Notes: generated by a model not told the origin, from the letters alone. A stretch of 64,000 nt of DNA from Flavobacterium frigoris PS1 (GCF_000252125.1 NZ_AHKF01000017.1:62001-126000); one strand, 5' to 3'; positions 45,186-53,934 are shown, numbered from the stretch's first letter. A program made the numbers and translations.

Positions 45186-45272
45186 GGAGCTATTTCCCGC
45201 TTTTCGCTACAATCTTTTTTACTTCGCCCAAAAAGCGAATTAAAAAAAGGATTTTCACTGCAATCGGGGCTA
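45186..45272 (-). repeat. Dispersed hairpin repeat, copy 3 (inverted orientation)
   Basis: Reading the minus strand: TAGCCCCGATTGCAGTGAAA, ATCCT, a hairpin of TTCGCTTTTTGGGCGAA type, AGATTGTAGCGAAAAGC and GGGAAATAGCTCC. All four blocks of the family are present. It begins 9 bases after the permease stop codon. Confidence 0.8.
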
Positions 45273-45298
45273 CAAAATCAGGTTTAAAAAAAACTTGT

Positions 45299-45330
45299 GA
45301 ACTTTGCGAATTACTTTGCGAACTTTGCGG
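45299..45330 (+). repeat. Short tandem ACTTTGCGAA repeat
   Basis: Three tandem variants of ACTTTGCGAA lie in the leader just upstream of the sigma-54-type regulator gene (start 45349). The unit resembles a -7 box core (CTTTGCG), but none has TA at the required position. Confidence 0.5.
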
Positions 45331-45348
45331 TAAAACGATAAAATAATT

Positions 45349-46512
45349 ATGCCGAAAATATTAATCATAGAAGACGAAGCCGCGATCCGAAGAGTACTTT
45401 CTAAAATACTTTCTGAAGAAAACGATGCCTATCAGGTAGAAGATGCAGAAGATGGTGTTGCGGGTTTTGAAAAAATAAAAAATAACGACTACGATTTAGT
45501 TTTGTGCGATATAAAAATGCCAAAAATGGATGGTGTTGAATTGCTTGAGGCGGTTAAAAAGATAAAACCCGAAATTCCTATCGTCATGATTTCTGGTCAT
45601 GGAGATATGGAAACGGCTATAAATACGATGCGCATGGGGGCTTTTGATTATATTTCAAAACCACCTGATTTAAACCGTTTGCTAAATACGGTTAGAAATG
45701 CGTTGGACAAAAAGCAATTGGTTTCAGAAAATAAGATTTTAAAGAAAAAAGTCAGCAAAAACTATGAGATGATCGGGGAAAGCGATGCGATTAATCACAT
45801 TAAAGTGATGATCGACAAAGTGGCCCAAACTGAAGCTCGAGTTTTGATTACTGGACCTAATGGAACCGGAAAAGAATTAGTAGCACATCAATTGCATGAA
45901 AGAAGCGAACGTGCTAGTTTTCCTTTAATCGAAGTGAATTGTGCTGCAATTCCAAGTGAATTGATAGAAAGCGAACTATTTGGTCATGTTAAAGGAGCTT
46001 TTACTTCTGCGGTGAAAGACCGAGCGGGTAAATTTGAAGCTGCAGATAAAGGAACTATTTTTCTTGACGAAATTGGTGATATGAGTCTTTCTGCTCAAGC
46101 CAAAGTATTGCGTGCACTGCAGGAAAGTATGATTACCAGAGTAGGAGCAGACAAGGACATAAAAGTGGATGTACGTGTAGTTGCCGCCACCAATAAAGAT
46201 TTAAAGACAGAGATTGCCGAAGGGCGTTTTCGTGAGGATTTGTACCACCGATTGGCCGTTATATTGATTAAAGTTCCGTCGTTAAATGAAAGACGCGACG
46301 ATATTCCGCTATTAATTTCGCATTTTGCAGATAAAATTGCTTCAGAGCAAGGGAATGCAAGAAAGAAGTTCTCTAATGATGCCGTCAAATTATTACAAGA
46401 ATATGACTGGACGGGAAATATTCGTGAATTGCGAAATGTGGTGGAACGTTTGATTATCCTTGGCGGAAGCGAAATTTCCGAGAGTGATGTGAAGTTGTTT
46501 GCATCAAAATGA
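45349..46512 (+). CDS. Sigma-54-type response regulator without DNA-binding domain
   Basis: 387 residues. Receiver domain (1-120) with D54 in VLCDIKMPKMDG; AAA+ domain (about 138-370) with Walker A GPNGTGKE (169-176), GAFTSA (216-221) where most sigma-54 activators have GAFTGA, Walker B GTIFLDEIGDM and arginine fingers in EGRFREDLYHRL. The protein ends soon after NIRELRNVVERLIILGG (residue 387), so the Fis-type helix-turn-helix of NtrC is missing. It might act on RpoN without binding an enhancer, or have lost that role. No kinase gene is adjacent. Similar HTH-less forms are usual in Bacteroidota to my knowledge. Confidence 0.88.
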   Translation: MPKILIIEDEAAIRRVLSKILSEENDAYQVEDAEDGVAGFEKIKNNDYDLVLCDIKMPKMDGVELLEAVKKIKPEIPIVMISGHGDMETAINTMRMGAFDYISKPPDLNRLLNTVRNALDKKQLVSENKILKKKVSKNYEMIGESDAINHIKVMIDKVAQTEARVLITGPNGTGKELVAHQLHERSERASFPLIEVNCAAIPSELIESELFGHVKGAFTSAVKDRAGKFEAADKGTIFLDEIGDMSLSAQAKVLRALQESMITRVGADKDIKVDVRVVAATNKDLKTEIAEGRFREDLYHRLAVILIKVPSLNERRDDIPLLISHFADKIASEQGNARKKFSNDAVKLLQEYDWTGNIRELRNVVERLIILGGSEISESDVKLFASK

Positions 46513-46521
46513 TTAAATAAT

Positions 46522-46585
46522 TTAAAGATTAAGTAATTAAAAAATTAAGAGTCTAATCTATTAATTTTTTAATGTTTAAATCTTT
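46522..46585. repeat. AT-rich imperfect inverted repeat
   Basis: Arm 46522-46547 (TTAAAGATTAAGTAATTAAA...) pairs with 46562-46585 (...TTTTTTAATGTTTAAATCTTT) with a few mismatches. It fills the 86-bp gap between the regulator and the helicase-like gene and may act as a weak terminator or RNA stability element. Confidence 0.5.
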
Positions 46586-46598
46586 CAATCTAAAGTAA

Positions 46599-47246
46599 AT
46601 GAAATTAAAAAAATTAAACGAAAAGCTACAAGAAGCACTAATTGAAAATGGCTTAACGGAGGCTAATAAAATGCAAAAGGAAACTTTTTCGACTTTAAAA
46701 AGTGGAGCAGATTGTATTATTGTAGCACCAAAGGGAAGCGGAAAAACAACAACTATTGTAATCAACGTGATTCAACAGTTGGTTTGTGAGGGTGAGCAAT
46801 CTCCGCGTGCTTTGATTATTGTGGAAGACAAAGCCAAGGTTTTGGAGATGGAAGCACTTTTTGAAAAGTACGGTAGATATACGAATATGACTGTGTATGG
46901 AGTTCATGATAGAGGGGATATGGAATACGATAAAAATTTCATTTCAGGCGGAATTGACGTTTTGATTGGAACTCCTAATAAGTTAAATGAGATGTTTACT
47001 ATGGCTGGTTTCAATGTGAACCGACTTAAAATGTTTATTCTTGATGATGCTGATCCAATTTTGAGATTACGACATGAAACTAAAATCATGCGTATTTCTA
47101 ACAGTATTACTAGAACGCAACGCATCATTTTTTCGGAGCAAATGACAGACCGTATTGATATTCTTGCTGAAAAAATGTTGGTAGAGCCTTTCTTGTTTGA
47201 AATTGACGAAGATGAAGAGGATGAGAATGAAGAGGATAAAAAATAA
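46599..47246 (+). CDS. DEAD-box-like protein with a single RecA domain and acidic tail
   Basis: 215 residues. Motif I APKGSGKTT (about 44-52), Ia ALIIVEDKAK, Ib GTPNKL, motif II LDDADP in place of DEAD, and IFSEQMTD in place of the usual FSATMP motif III. The second RecA-like domain needed for helicase action is missing. The last 20 residues are almost all Asp/Glu/Lys. The protein may bind ATP but is unlikely to unwind RNA alone; a regulatory or decoy function is a guess. It is complete (start and stop clear), so this is not a broken gene in an obvious way. The next gene (DUF2007) is 17 bases away. Confidence 0.75.
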   Translation: MKLKKLNEKLQEALIENGLTEANKMQKETFSTLKSGADCIIVAPKGSGKTTTIVINVIQQLVCEGEQSPRALIIVEDKAKVLEMEALFEKYGRYTNMTVYGVHDRGDMEYDKNFISGGIDVLIGTPNKLNEMFTMAGFNVNRLKMFILDDADPILRLRHETKIMRISNSITRTQRIIFSEQMTDRIDILAEKMLVEPFLFEIDEDEEDENEEDKK

Positions 47247-47263
47247 CATAAAATAAAATAGAG

Positions 47264-47482
47264 ATGGGATTAATGAAAGTGTTTTCGGGAAGCGAAATTT
47301 TAGCATTGGCTTTAAAAGAAAAAATTGAAGCTATAGGTATAGATGTAGTGAAAAAAGATAATATCCAATCGGCAAGATTGGCAGGTTTTGGTAGTTCAGG
47401 ATCGGCTGTCGAGCTGTTTGTTCAGGAAACGGAGTACGGTAAGGTAAGCCCTGTTATTGAAGAATTCAGACTGAGTATTTAA
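47264..47482 (+). CDS. DUF2007 domain protein
   Basis: 72 residues matching the putative signal-transducing DUF2007 family (ferredoxin-like fold): MKVFSGSEILALALKEKIEA, then AVELFVQETEYGKVSPVIEE. Members are small soluble proteins thought to bind or sense something, but without a shown role. The gene follows the helicase-like gene by 17 bases and is probably cotranscribed with it. Confidence 0.82.
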   Translation: MGLMKVFSGSEILALALKEKIEAIGIDVVKKDNIQSARLAGFGSSGSAVELFVQETEYGKVSPVIEEFRLSI

Positions 47483-47578
47483 TACTCGTCAGTCACTTTA
47501 AATATTGATTCCTTGATGCTTTTTTACATCAAGGTTTTCTTTTTAAAATTGGATTCGAATAACAAAAAAAAACAATAC

Positions 47579-48376
47579 ATGAAATATAAAATGTTGGTTT
47601 TAGACATGGATGATACCTTGTTGAATGATGACCATGAAATTTCGATTCAGAATAAGGAAATGCTTGCAAAAGCTCAGGAAATGGGTGTTCATATAGTTTT
47701 AGCGTCGGGAAGGCCAACTCCTGCCATGACGGCGTATGCCAAAGAGTTAAACCTGCATAATTCCTATATGATTTCTTATAATGGCGCAGTGATTTCTGAT
47801 TTAAAAGAAGATAAAATCATTTTTGAACAAACTTTGACTCAACAACAAATTCATGAATTATATGATTACAGTGTAAAAAGCAAAACTCATATTATTACGT
47901 ATGTTGATGGGGAAATTGTGAGTGAAACGGATTCTGAATACATTGAAATCGAAAGAAAAATAACGGGATTGGTACACAACAAAGTATTGGATTTTAAAGC
48001 TGCCGTTCAATCGTCTGCTGTAAAATGTATTTTATTGGAAGAACCAGCTTATCTCAAAGGAGTCGAAAAAGACTTAAAATTGGTAATGCCGCATTTGAGT
48101 GTAAGTATGTCAAAACCTTTTTTCCTTGAAGTTGCACAAAACGGCATCGACAAAGGGGCAAGCGTCAAATTATTAGCAGAAAAACTGAACATTCTTCAAA
48201 GTGAAATTATAGCCGTTGGTAACGCGGGCAATGACTTAACAATGATCGAATATGCTGGACTGGGCGTTTGGGTAGATAATGTGACTCCTGAACTTCGTCA
48301 TAAAGGGGACGTTATTGTTGCTTCAAACAATAATCATGGAGTTGCTGAGGTAGTAAGACGATTTATATTGAATTAA
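47579..48376 (+). CDS. Cof-type HAD phosphatase
   Basis: 265 residues, subfamily IIB. Motif I LVLDMDDTLLNDD (nucleophile and acid Asp), motif II LASGRPTPAM, IIB cap domain (about 85-190), lysine in NGIDKGASVKLL and motif IV AVGNAGNDLTMIEYAG. Acts on sugar phosphates or cofactor phosphates; substrate unknown. Start MKYKMLVLD; the frame extends 22 codons upstream without homology. Its stop overlaps the stop of the convergent lipoprotein gene by 4 bases. Confidence 0.88.
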   Translation: MKYKMLVLDMDDTLLNDDHEISIQNKEMLAKAQEMGVHIVLASGRPTPAMTAYAKELNLHNSYMISYNGAVISDLKEDKIIFEQTLTQQQIHELYDYSVKSKTHIITYVDGEIVSETDSEYIEIERKITGLVHNKVLDFKAAVQSSAVKCILLEEPAYLKGVEKDLKLVMPHLSVSMSKPFFLEVAQNGIDKGASVKLLAEKLNILQSEIIAVGNAGNDLTMIEYAGLGVWVDNVTPELRHKGDVIVASNNNHGVAEVVRRFILN

Positions 48377-49977
48377 TTCTTTTTTACTTTTTTCAAACTC
48401 AGTAGATTCAATGGGTTCATACCCAAACCGGTCACGTTTTTTCTAGTAAAACGGGCCACTTTGTCATAAAACAAAGCAATAACCGGCGCTTCGTTTATGA
48501 TGATTTTATCCATTTTTTGATACAAAACATAGCGTTTTTGGTCATCAGTTTCTTTGAAAGCCTGTTCGTATAACATATCGAATTCGGCATTTTTAAAGTG
48601 GGTATAATTTGGTCCGTTTGGGGAAAAATTCCCACTGTAAAATAGTGACAAGTAATTCTCGGCATCAGGATAGTCGGCAATCCAGCTCGCTCTAAAAAAA
48701 GACACTTTACCAGTCGATATCGCTTGTCGCAAAGTCGAGGGCGGACTAATATCAACTTGTACATCCAAGCCTATTTTTTGCCATTCTCGTTGTAAAAACT
48801 CTCCAATATCTACATAGGAAGCATTAGTACTTAATTGAATTACTGGGTTTTTATCTCCAGTCGTTTTTTTGTAGTCGTTAACTAATTCTTTTGCTTTTTC
48901 GATATCGTAATCATAACCTTCTGCATTGTTGAAACTTGGTAAACCCATTGGAATCATTCCGTTTACGGCTGGTGTCCCCATATTATTCCGCAAATAGGTA
49001 ACTAGTTTTTGGCGGTCAAAGCCATAGTTCATAGCCTTTCGAATGCGTGAGTCCAAAACAGTTTTGTTATCACCGTCCATTCGGAATCCCAAATATTCAG
49101 TGTTGAGGTACGGACCTGTTATCAAGTTTACGTCATTTACGTAATTAGGTTGTAGTTCCCCTTTTTGGGTAAGAATTTCGTCTTTATAGGAAGGGTCTAG
49201 TCCGGAAGTAAAATCTAATTTTCCTTGTATGAATTGCAGAAAACCACTTTGCTTGTCCGGCAAGAAAGTAATGGCTACCGCCTCAAGATAGGGAAGGGCG
49301 TTTCCTTTTTCATCTTTTTCATAATACAGTGGGTTTTTTCGCAAAACCAGTTTTACGTTTTCTTCCCACAATTTAAATTGAAATGGTCCGGTACCTATTG
49401 GATGGGATCGAAAATCACTGCCGTAATGTTCAACAACTTCTTTAGGCACCACAGAGGCATATTTCATAGTCATCAAACCAAGGAAAGCAGGAAATGGTTT
49501 GATTAGCTTAATTTCGAAAACGCTATCATTTTTGGCTTTGAAACTTTCGACATTTTGCAACACCCACCCGCCAGGCGAAGCCACTTTTTCATCTAATAAA
49601 CGACCTAAACTGTATTCAAAATCTTGTGCTTTTACTGTTCGGGTGCTATCCTTACCAAAAAGGATATGTTTCTGAAAAAAGATATCGTTGCGTAAGGTGA
49701 ATGTATAGGTTTTTGCATCTGGCGCGATAGTCCAAGATTTAGCAATATCAGGCTTTATGTGCAGGCTGTCATCTAATTGGAGTAAACCATTGAAAATGTG
49801 GTTGCAAGCCCAAATATTAGACTGTACTTTAGAAAAGGCAGGGTCTAATGATGTGATATTAGAACTTTCATTGTATCTAAAAACGAGGCGGTCTTTGTTT
49901 TCTTTGCTCTCTTTTCCGCAAGAAACAAATGTTAATACAATACAAAATACTGATATATAAGGGATTATTGATTTCAT
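48373..49977 (-). CDS. Peptide/oligopeptide-binding lipoprotein (SBP family 5)
   Basis: 534 residues. Signal peptide with lipobox FVSC (Cys about 20), then the family-5 solute-binding fold: LDPAFSKVQSNIWACNHIFN, AKSWTIAPDAKTYTFTLRND, RLLDEKVASPGGWVLQNVES, GTGPFQFKLWEENVKLVLRK and the C-terminal PDAENYLSLFYSGNFSPNGP. Normally it delivers peptides to a DppBCDF/OppBCDF importer, but no permease or ATPase gene is nearby. In Bacteroidota such orphans are placed at the membrane; partner unknown. Overlaps the convergent HAD gene by 4 bp, with no terminator between. Confidence 0.88.
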   Translation of the reverse strand: MKSIIPYISVFCIVLTFVSCGKESKENKDRLVFRYNESSNITSLDPAFSKVQSNIWACNHIFNGLLQLDDSLHIKPDIAKSWTIAPDAKTYTFTLRNDIFFQKHILFGKDSTRTVKAQDFEYSLGRLLDEKVASPGGWVLQNVESFKAKNDSVFEIKLIKPFPAFLGLMTMKYASVVPKEVVEHYGSDFRSHPIGTGPFQFKLWEENVKLVLRKNPLYYEKDEKGNALPYLEAVAITFLPDKQSGFLQFIQGKLDFTSGLDPSYKDEILTQKGELQPNYVNDVNLITGPYLNTEYLGFRMDGDNKTVLDSRIRKAMNYGFDRQKLVTYLRNNMGTPAVNGMIPMGLPSFNNAEGYDYDIEKAKELVNDYKKTTGDKNPVIQLSTNASYVDIGEFLQREWQKIGLDVQVDISPPSTLRQAISTGKVSFFRASWIADYPDAENYLSLFYSGNFSPNGPNYTHFKNAEFDMLYEQAFKETDDQKRYVLYQKMDKIIINEAPVIALFYDKVARFTRKNVTGLGMNPLNLLSLKKVKKN

Positions 49978-50064
49978 TTTAAAGAATATTGTACGTAAAT
50001 TTGCAAACTCTTTTTACAAAGATGTAAATATAATAAGTTACTACTTAAAACGTAGTTTATCCCT

Positions 50065-51393
50065 ATGGAAAACAGAAAAAAAGTTGCCTTTTATACGCTT
50101 GGATGCAAACTGAATTTTTCAGAAACATCAACAATTGCTCGAAATTTTCAAGATGAAGGTTTTGATCGTGTTGATTTTGAAGAAGTCGCTGATATGTACG
50201 TTATTAATACTTGTTCAGTGACGGAGAACGCAGATAAACAGTTCAAGCAGGTTGTAAAGAAAGCGATGAAACTCAATGACAAAGCTTTTGTTGCGGCTGT
50301 GGGTTGTTATGCGCAATTGAAACCGGAAGAATTAGCGTCTGTTGATGGTGTGGATTTAGTTCTTGGTGCCACAGAAAAATTCAAAATCCTGGATTACATC
50401 AATGATTTGAGTAAAAACGATATGGGTGAAGTCCATTCTTGCGAGATATCAGAAGCTGATTTCTATGTAGGGAGTTATTCTATTGGTGACAGAACGCGTG
50501 CTTTCCTGAAAGTGCAGGACGGTTGTGATTACAAATGTACTTATTGTACTATTCCACTAGCAAGAGGGATTTCACGTAGTGATGAATTAGAAAATGTGTT
50601 GAAAAACGCAAAAGATATTTCAGATCAAAACATCAAGGAGATTGTTTTGACTGGAGTGAATATTGGAGATTACGGAAAAGGAGAGTTTGGAAATAAAAAA
50701 CACGAACATACATTCTTGGAATTGGTTCAAGAATTAGATAAAGTAGAAGGAATCGAAAGATTGCGCATCTCGTCTATTGAGCCGAATTTATTGAAAAATG
50801 AAACAATAGAATTTGTATCGAAAAGTAGGACTTTTGTACCTCATTTTCATATCCCATTACAATCTGGAAGTAATGATATTTTGAAATTAATGAAGCGTCG
50901 CTACCAACGCGAAATCTATACAGAACGTGTAAATAAAATTCGGGAAGTGATGCCACATGCATGTATTGGAGTAGATGTTATCGTAGGTTTTCCAGGAGAA
51001 ACAGACAAACATTTTTTGGAAACCTATCATTTCTTGAATGATATGGACATCTCGTATTTACATGTTTTTACTTATTCAGAGCGTGATAATACAGAAGCAG
51101 CCGATATGCCAGGAGTCGTTCCTAGTATCGTAAGGTCGAAACGAAGCAAAATGATGCGTGGATTGTCAGTTAAGAAACGTCGTGCTTTTTATGAAAGCCA
51201 GTTGGGAACTAATAGGACAGTACTGTTTGAAAGTGAAAATAAAGAAGGTTATATTCACGGATTTACAGAAAACTACGTAAAAGTAAAAACACCTTGGAAT
51301 CCTGAATTAGTGAATACTTTACACGAGATCAACCTGACTAAAATTGATGATGATGGAAGTGTAAGAATTGAATTTGTTTCTACTTTAGTTTAA
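50065..51393 (+). CDS. mtaB: tRNA t6A37 methylthiotransferase MtaB
   Basis: 442 residues of the radical SAM MTTase family. N-terminal UPF0004 domain with auxiliary-cluster cysteines C14 (TLGCKLN), C50 (INTCSVT) and C81 (AVGCYAQ); radical SAM cluster C154, C158, C161 in GCDYKCTYCTIP; C-terminal TRAM-like part (about 375-442). It adds a methylthio group to t6A at position 37 of tRNAs reading ANN codons. The TLGCKLN and CTYCTIP forms point to MtaB rather than MiaB or RimO. Confidence 0.93.
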   Translation: MENRKKVAFYTLGCKLNFSETSTIARNFQDEGFDRVDFEEVADMYVINTCSVTENADKQFKQVVKKAMKLNDKAFVAAVGCYAQLKPEELASVDGVDLVLGATEKFKILDYINDLSKNDMGEVHSCEISEADFYVGSYSIGDRTRAFLKVQDGCDYKCTYCTIPLARGISRSDELENVLKNAKDISDQNIKEIVLTGVNIGDYGKGEFGNKKHEHTFLELVQELDKVEGIERLRISSIEPNLLKNETIEFVSKSRTFVPHFHIPLQSGSNDILKLMKRRYQREIYTERVNKIREVMPHACIGVDVIVGFPGETDKHFLETYHFLNDMDISYLHVFTYSERDNTEAADMPGVVPSIVRSKRSKMMRGLSVKKRRAFYESQLGTNRTVLFESENKEGYIHGFTENYVKVKTPWNPELVNTLHEINLTKIDDDGSVRIEFVSTLV

Positions 51394-51398
51394 ATTAA

Positions 51399-51471
51399 TT
51401 TTTAAACATATAAGTCACTTAAGTTTTTAATAGCATTGATGGATTTTTTTTAAACATATAAGTCACATAAG
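51399..51471 (+). repeat. Pair of 25-bp direct repeats after mtaB
   Basis: TTTTTAAACATATAAGTCAC followed by T/A-TAAG occurs at 51399-51423 and 51447-51471, 48 bases apart, one mismatch. The reverse complement of the ATAAGTCA core appears near 51586-51593, so the set frames a larger palindromic element with the hairpin at 51478-51540. Confidence 0.75.
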
Positions 51472-51477
51472 TCTTCT

Positions 51478-51540
51478 AAACCATTAAGGGATTAAGTTTA
51501 TTAAGTTTTACGCTTAATTTTCTTAATCCCTTAATGGTTT
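51478..51540. repeat. Large perfect inverted repeat between converging genes
   Basis: AAACCATTAAGGGATTAAG (51478-51496) and its exact complement at 51522-51540 form a 19-bp stem with a 25-base loop that contains a smaller TTAAG/CTTAA hairpin. It lies between the ends of mtaB and the SDR gene and may stop transcription from both sides, although there is no T run. Confidence 0.75.
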
Positions 51541-51605
51541 TATTAGTTAAGATTGGCCTTTTGACTTTAAGACTTTCTACTAATATGACTTATACGTTAA
51601 AAAAA

Positions 51606-52322
51606 TTACGGGTTCGTCGACCAAATACTGCTGTTCTTAATGAAAACGCGTCGGTTTAGTTTTAACTGTGCGATAATCAATTCAGCCATATCTTCAGCCT
51701 GCATTACTTTATCAGGATTTCCGTCAGTCAGTTTTAAGTCTTTCGCCATTTCGGTAGCAACAGTACTTGGAGTCAATGCTGTCACACGAATGTTGTATTT
51801 GCGAACTTCTTGCATTAAAGATTCAGTTAATCCCAAAACGGCAAATTTAGAAGCACTATACGCACTTGTTAAAGCGTTTCCGGCTAATCCTGCAGTTGAA
51901 GAAATATTGATAATGTCTCCTGTTTGTCTTTCAATCATATTAGGCAAAACGGCACGAGTCATATAATAAGTTCCCATTAAGTTTACCTGAATGATGCGTT
52001 CCCAAGCTGTAGGTTCTAATTCTAAGAATTTACCAAAAGCGGCAATTCCGGCATTATTGATTAAAATATCGATGGTTCCAAATTCAGCTAGGGCTTTTTC
52101 AGCAGCAGCGTTTACCGAGCTGATGTCAGCAACATCTGCAGTGATTGCTAGTGCTTTTACTCTCAAAGAGCGCGCTTTTGCTGCTACATTATCGATTTCT
52201 TCTTGTGTTCTCGCAACCAAAATCACATTTACGCCTTCTTTGGCTAAGGCCAAAGCGATAGCTTTTCCTATTCCTTTTCCGGCACCCGTGATAAGTGCAT
52301 TTTTATTTTTTAAGTCCGTCAT
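51606..52322 (-). CDS. 3-oxoacyl-ACP-reductase-like SDR oxidoreductase
   Basis: 238 residues. NADP motif [15 protein letters not shown] (about 12-26), NNAGIA, catalytic Ser (ISSTAG), and the normal YxxxK in [10 protein letters not shown]. This is classical FabG-type SDR; C-terminal residues ([16 protein letters not shown]) replace the usual FabG ending, and the likely substrate is a small ketone or acyl derivative, not known. Start ATG at 52322 is supported by the -7 box TAACTTTG at 52348-52355, which would put the transcription start downstream of the alternative ATG at 52346. Confidence 0.85.
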   Translation of the reverse strand: MTDLKNKNALITGAGKGIGKAIALALAKEGVNVILVARTQEEIDNVAAKARSLRVKALAITADVADISSVNAAAEKALAEFGTIDILINNAGIAAFGKFLELEPTAWERIIQVNLMGTYYMTRAVLPNMIERQTGDIINISSTAGLAGNALTSAYSASKFAVLGLTESLMQEVRKYNIRVTALTPSTVATEMAKDLKLTDGNPDKVMQAEDMAELIIAQLKLNRRVFIKNSSIWSTNP

Positions 52323-52347
52323 TTCATTCCATTTTAGATGTTGCAAG

Positions 52348-52355
52348 CAAAGTTA
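52348..52355 (-). promoter_or_regulatory. -7 box of the SDR gene that decides its start codon
   Basis: TAACTTTG on the minus strand matches TAnnTTTG. Transcription would begin about seven bases beyond, so the in-frame ATG at 52346 is too close to the start to be used and the one at 52322 is favoured. Confidence 0.5.
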
Positions 52356-52405
52356 AACCATTCCCTTTTTTTAAATGGAAGTACAATGTGAAAAAATCCT
52401 TAAAG

Positions 52406-53095
52406 TTATTGCATTTGGGATGTTTTGTTGAGGAGCACTATTAAATCCCAAAGGAAATGGCAGATTATAATAATTGTAATGGATCTGTATTTTTGATAGT
52501 GGAAAGCTAATACCACTCCTATAAACAAAGGAGCAATTATTTGGATTAAAGTACCATAGCTATAATGGATAAGCCCAAAAAGAACACTTGATATAACGAT
52601 TGCCCAATAGGAGTTTTTAAACAGAATTTCTAGTCTGGGAATAAGGTAGCCTCTAAAAAGTAGTTCTTCAGTAACCCCGGCAGTTATTGATGTAAATAGT
52701 ATTAAAGGCAGGTTGTTATTGAAAAATTTAAGAATCTCATCTATCTTTTTGCTTTCGATGTTTGAACCAGATAATTTAAATAAAAGGGCAATCCCTAACA
52801 TGACTAATACTAGTATCCCCATAGTTTTAGCGATAGATTGTATATAAAATAGCAGTGAATATTTTTTCTCCTTCCATAAGAGGAAGTTTTGTTTTTCTAT
52901 AGTTACAGAATACATATAAACTAAAAACAAACAGAGCCAAATAATTAACCTAGAGATATAGAATGTGGTAACATACTTAAAATTAAGTTGCTTTAAAAAC
53001 GGAAATGATACTGCAGTAGCAATCAGTAGTAATACTAAAAATGAAATTCCACCAATCAGGGTTGACTTCTTAGTTTTCTTTAAATAATCGTTCAT
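52406..53095 (-). CDS. CPBP family intramembrane metalloprotease
   Basis: 229 residues with about seven membrane helices. The family motifs are present: TEELLFRGYLIPRLE (EExxxR), GLIHYSYG (second His motif) and ICHFLWD. These glutamate/histidine sites bind a metal in the Rce1-like group, which processes prenylated or bacteriocin-type peptides; bacterial members often have unknown targets. The next gene (DUF6929) ends 2 bases upstream, so the two are one transcript. Confidence 0.88.
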   Translation of the reverse strand: MNDYLKKTKKSTLIGGISFLVLLLIATAVSFPFLKQLNFKYVTTFYISRLIIWLCLFLVYMYSVTIEKQNFLLWKEKKYSLLFYIQSIAKTMGILVLVMLGIALLFKLSGSNIESKKIDEILKFFNNNLPLILFTSITAGVTEELLFRGYLIPRLEILFKNSYWAIVISSVLFGLIHYSYGTLIQIIAPLFIGVVLAFHYQKYRSITIIIICHFLWDLIVLLNKTSQMQ

Positions 53096-53097
53096 TT

Positions 53098-53934
53098 TTA
53101 TTTCAAGTCTAAGGTCAGTTTATAAATTTGGGTTTCTAGAACGGCTGTTTCCTTGTCTTCGCAAAGTAAGAACTCAATCTTTTTATTCGAGTTTTTGAAA
53201 ACAGTTAATCCCTTAAATTTATGGCTGTTGCTAATTTTTTTTGTGAACTCAATTTTCATGGTCTCTAGATTGATACAACCAATATGACTTACTAGAATTT
53301 CGCCATCGGCGTAGGTTGATTTTGTATTTTCGGTTGTGGCCAAAAAATAAATTTTTCCGTCGACCAAAACAGCATCTGTAAAAGTGGAGCGAACGCCTTT
53401 TATCTTAGGGAGTTTGTAGTCGTTTGACATTAGACTGAATTCATCACTTAGTTTTTTTGCGTGAATACTAAAAAGTACATTCCTACTCGCATCTCCATTG
53501 CCTCGATTGAATAAGTACCAGGTTTCGCCGTCGTAAATGGCGCCTTCTAAATTAAAATTTCCCTGATTGATGTTGCCGAAACTTTGCATAACGGCATATA
53601 AATCGACTAGATTATTGGTAGTGACTTTCTTTTTTTGTTTTAAGTCAAACTCGACCATGCTGTTCCCTTTGGCGGTAGATCCTGAACCAAATACATATAT
53701 TGTATCTTGATATTGAGTAAAGGATTCAAAATCTGGTTTTTCTTTTTTAGGAATGTTTTCAGAAGGCTTTTCTATAAGTGGATAGCTCTTTAAATTGCTG
53801 CTGTCTATATTGTATTCATATAGGAACCCGCTATTGTCACCAATAAGGAGTAAGCTGTTGTCGTTGTACAGTAGTCCTGAGGCAGAACCTATTCCGATGA
53901 TTTTAAAAAGTAAATCGAGTGTGAATTTTTTCAT
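53098..53934 (-). CDS. DUF6929 family beta-propeller-like protein
   Basis: 278 residues without a signal peptide. Repeating strand motifs such as LLYNDNSLLLIGDNSGFLYE, PDFESFTQYQDTIYVFGSGS, NFNLEGAIYDGETWYLFNRG and GVRSTFTDAVLVDGKIYFLA suggest a beta-propeller. The name DUF6929 is my recollection for this flavobacterial family; function unknown. Operon with the CPBP protease gene (2-bp gap), which suggests related tasks. Repeat copy 4 lies upstream at 53961-54042. Confidence 0.65.
   Translation of the reverse strand: MKKFTLDLLFKIIGIGSASGLLYNDNSLLLIGDNSGFLYEYNIDSSNLKSYPLIEKPSENIPKKEKPDFESFTQYQDTIYVFGSGSTAKGNSMVEFDLKQKKKVTTNNLVDLYAVMQSFGNINQGNFNLEGAIYDGETWYLFNRGNGDASRNVLFSIHAKKLSDEFSLMSNDYKLPKIKGVRSTFTDAVLVDGKIYFLATTENTKSTYADGEILVSHIGCINLETMKIEFTKKISNSHKFKGLTVFKNSNKKIEFLLCEDKETAVLETQIYKLTLDLK

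Noticed and set aside
45299..45330. Tandem TTTGCG words as multiple promoters of the regulator gene
   Set aside because: None has TA at the position required for TAnnTTTG, so they are listed only as a repeat.
51399..51540. CRISPR-like repeats
   Set aside because: Only two direct copies, unequal arrangement with a hairpin, no spacers of equal length and no cas genes.
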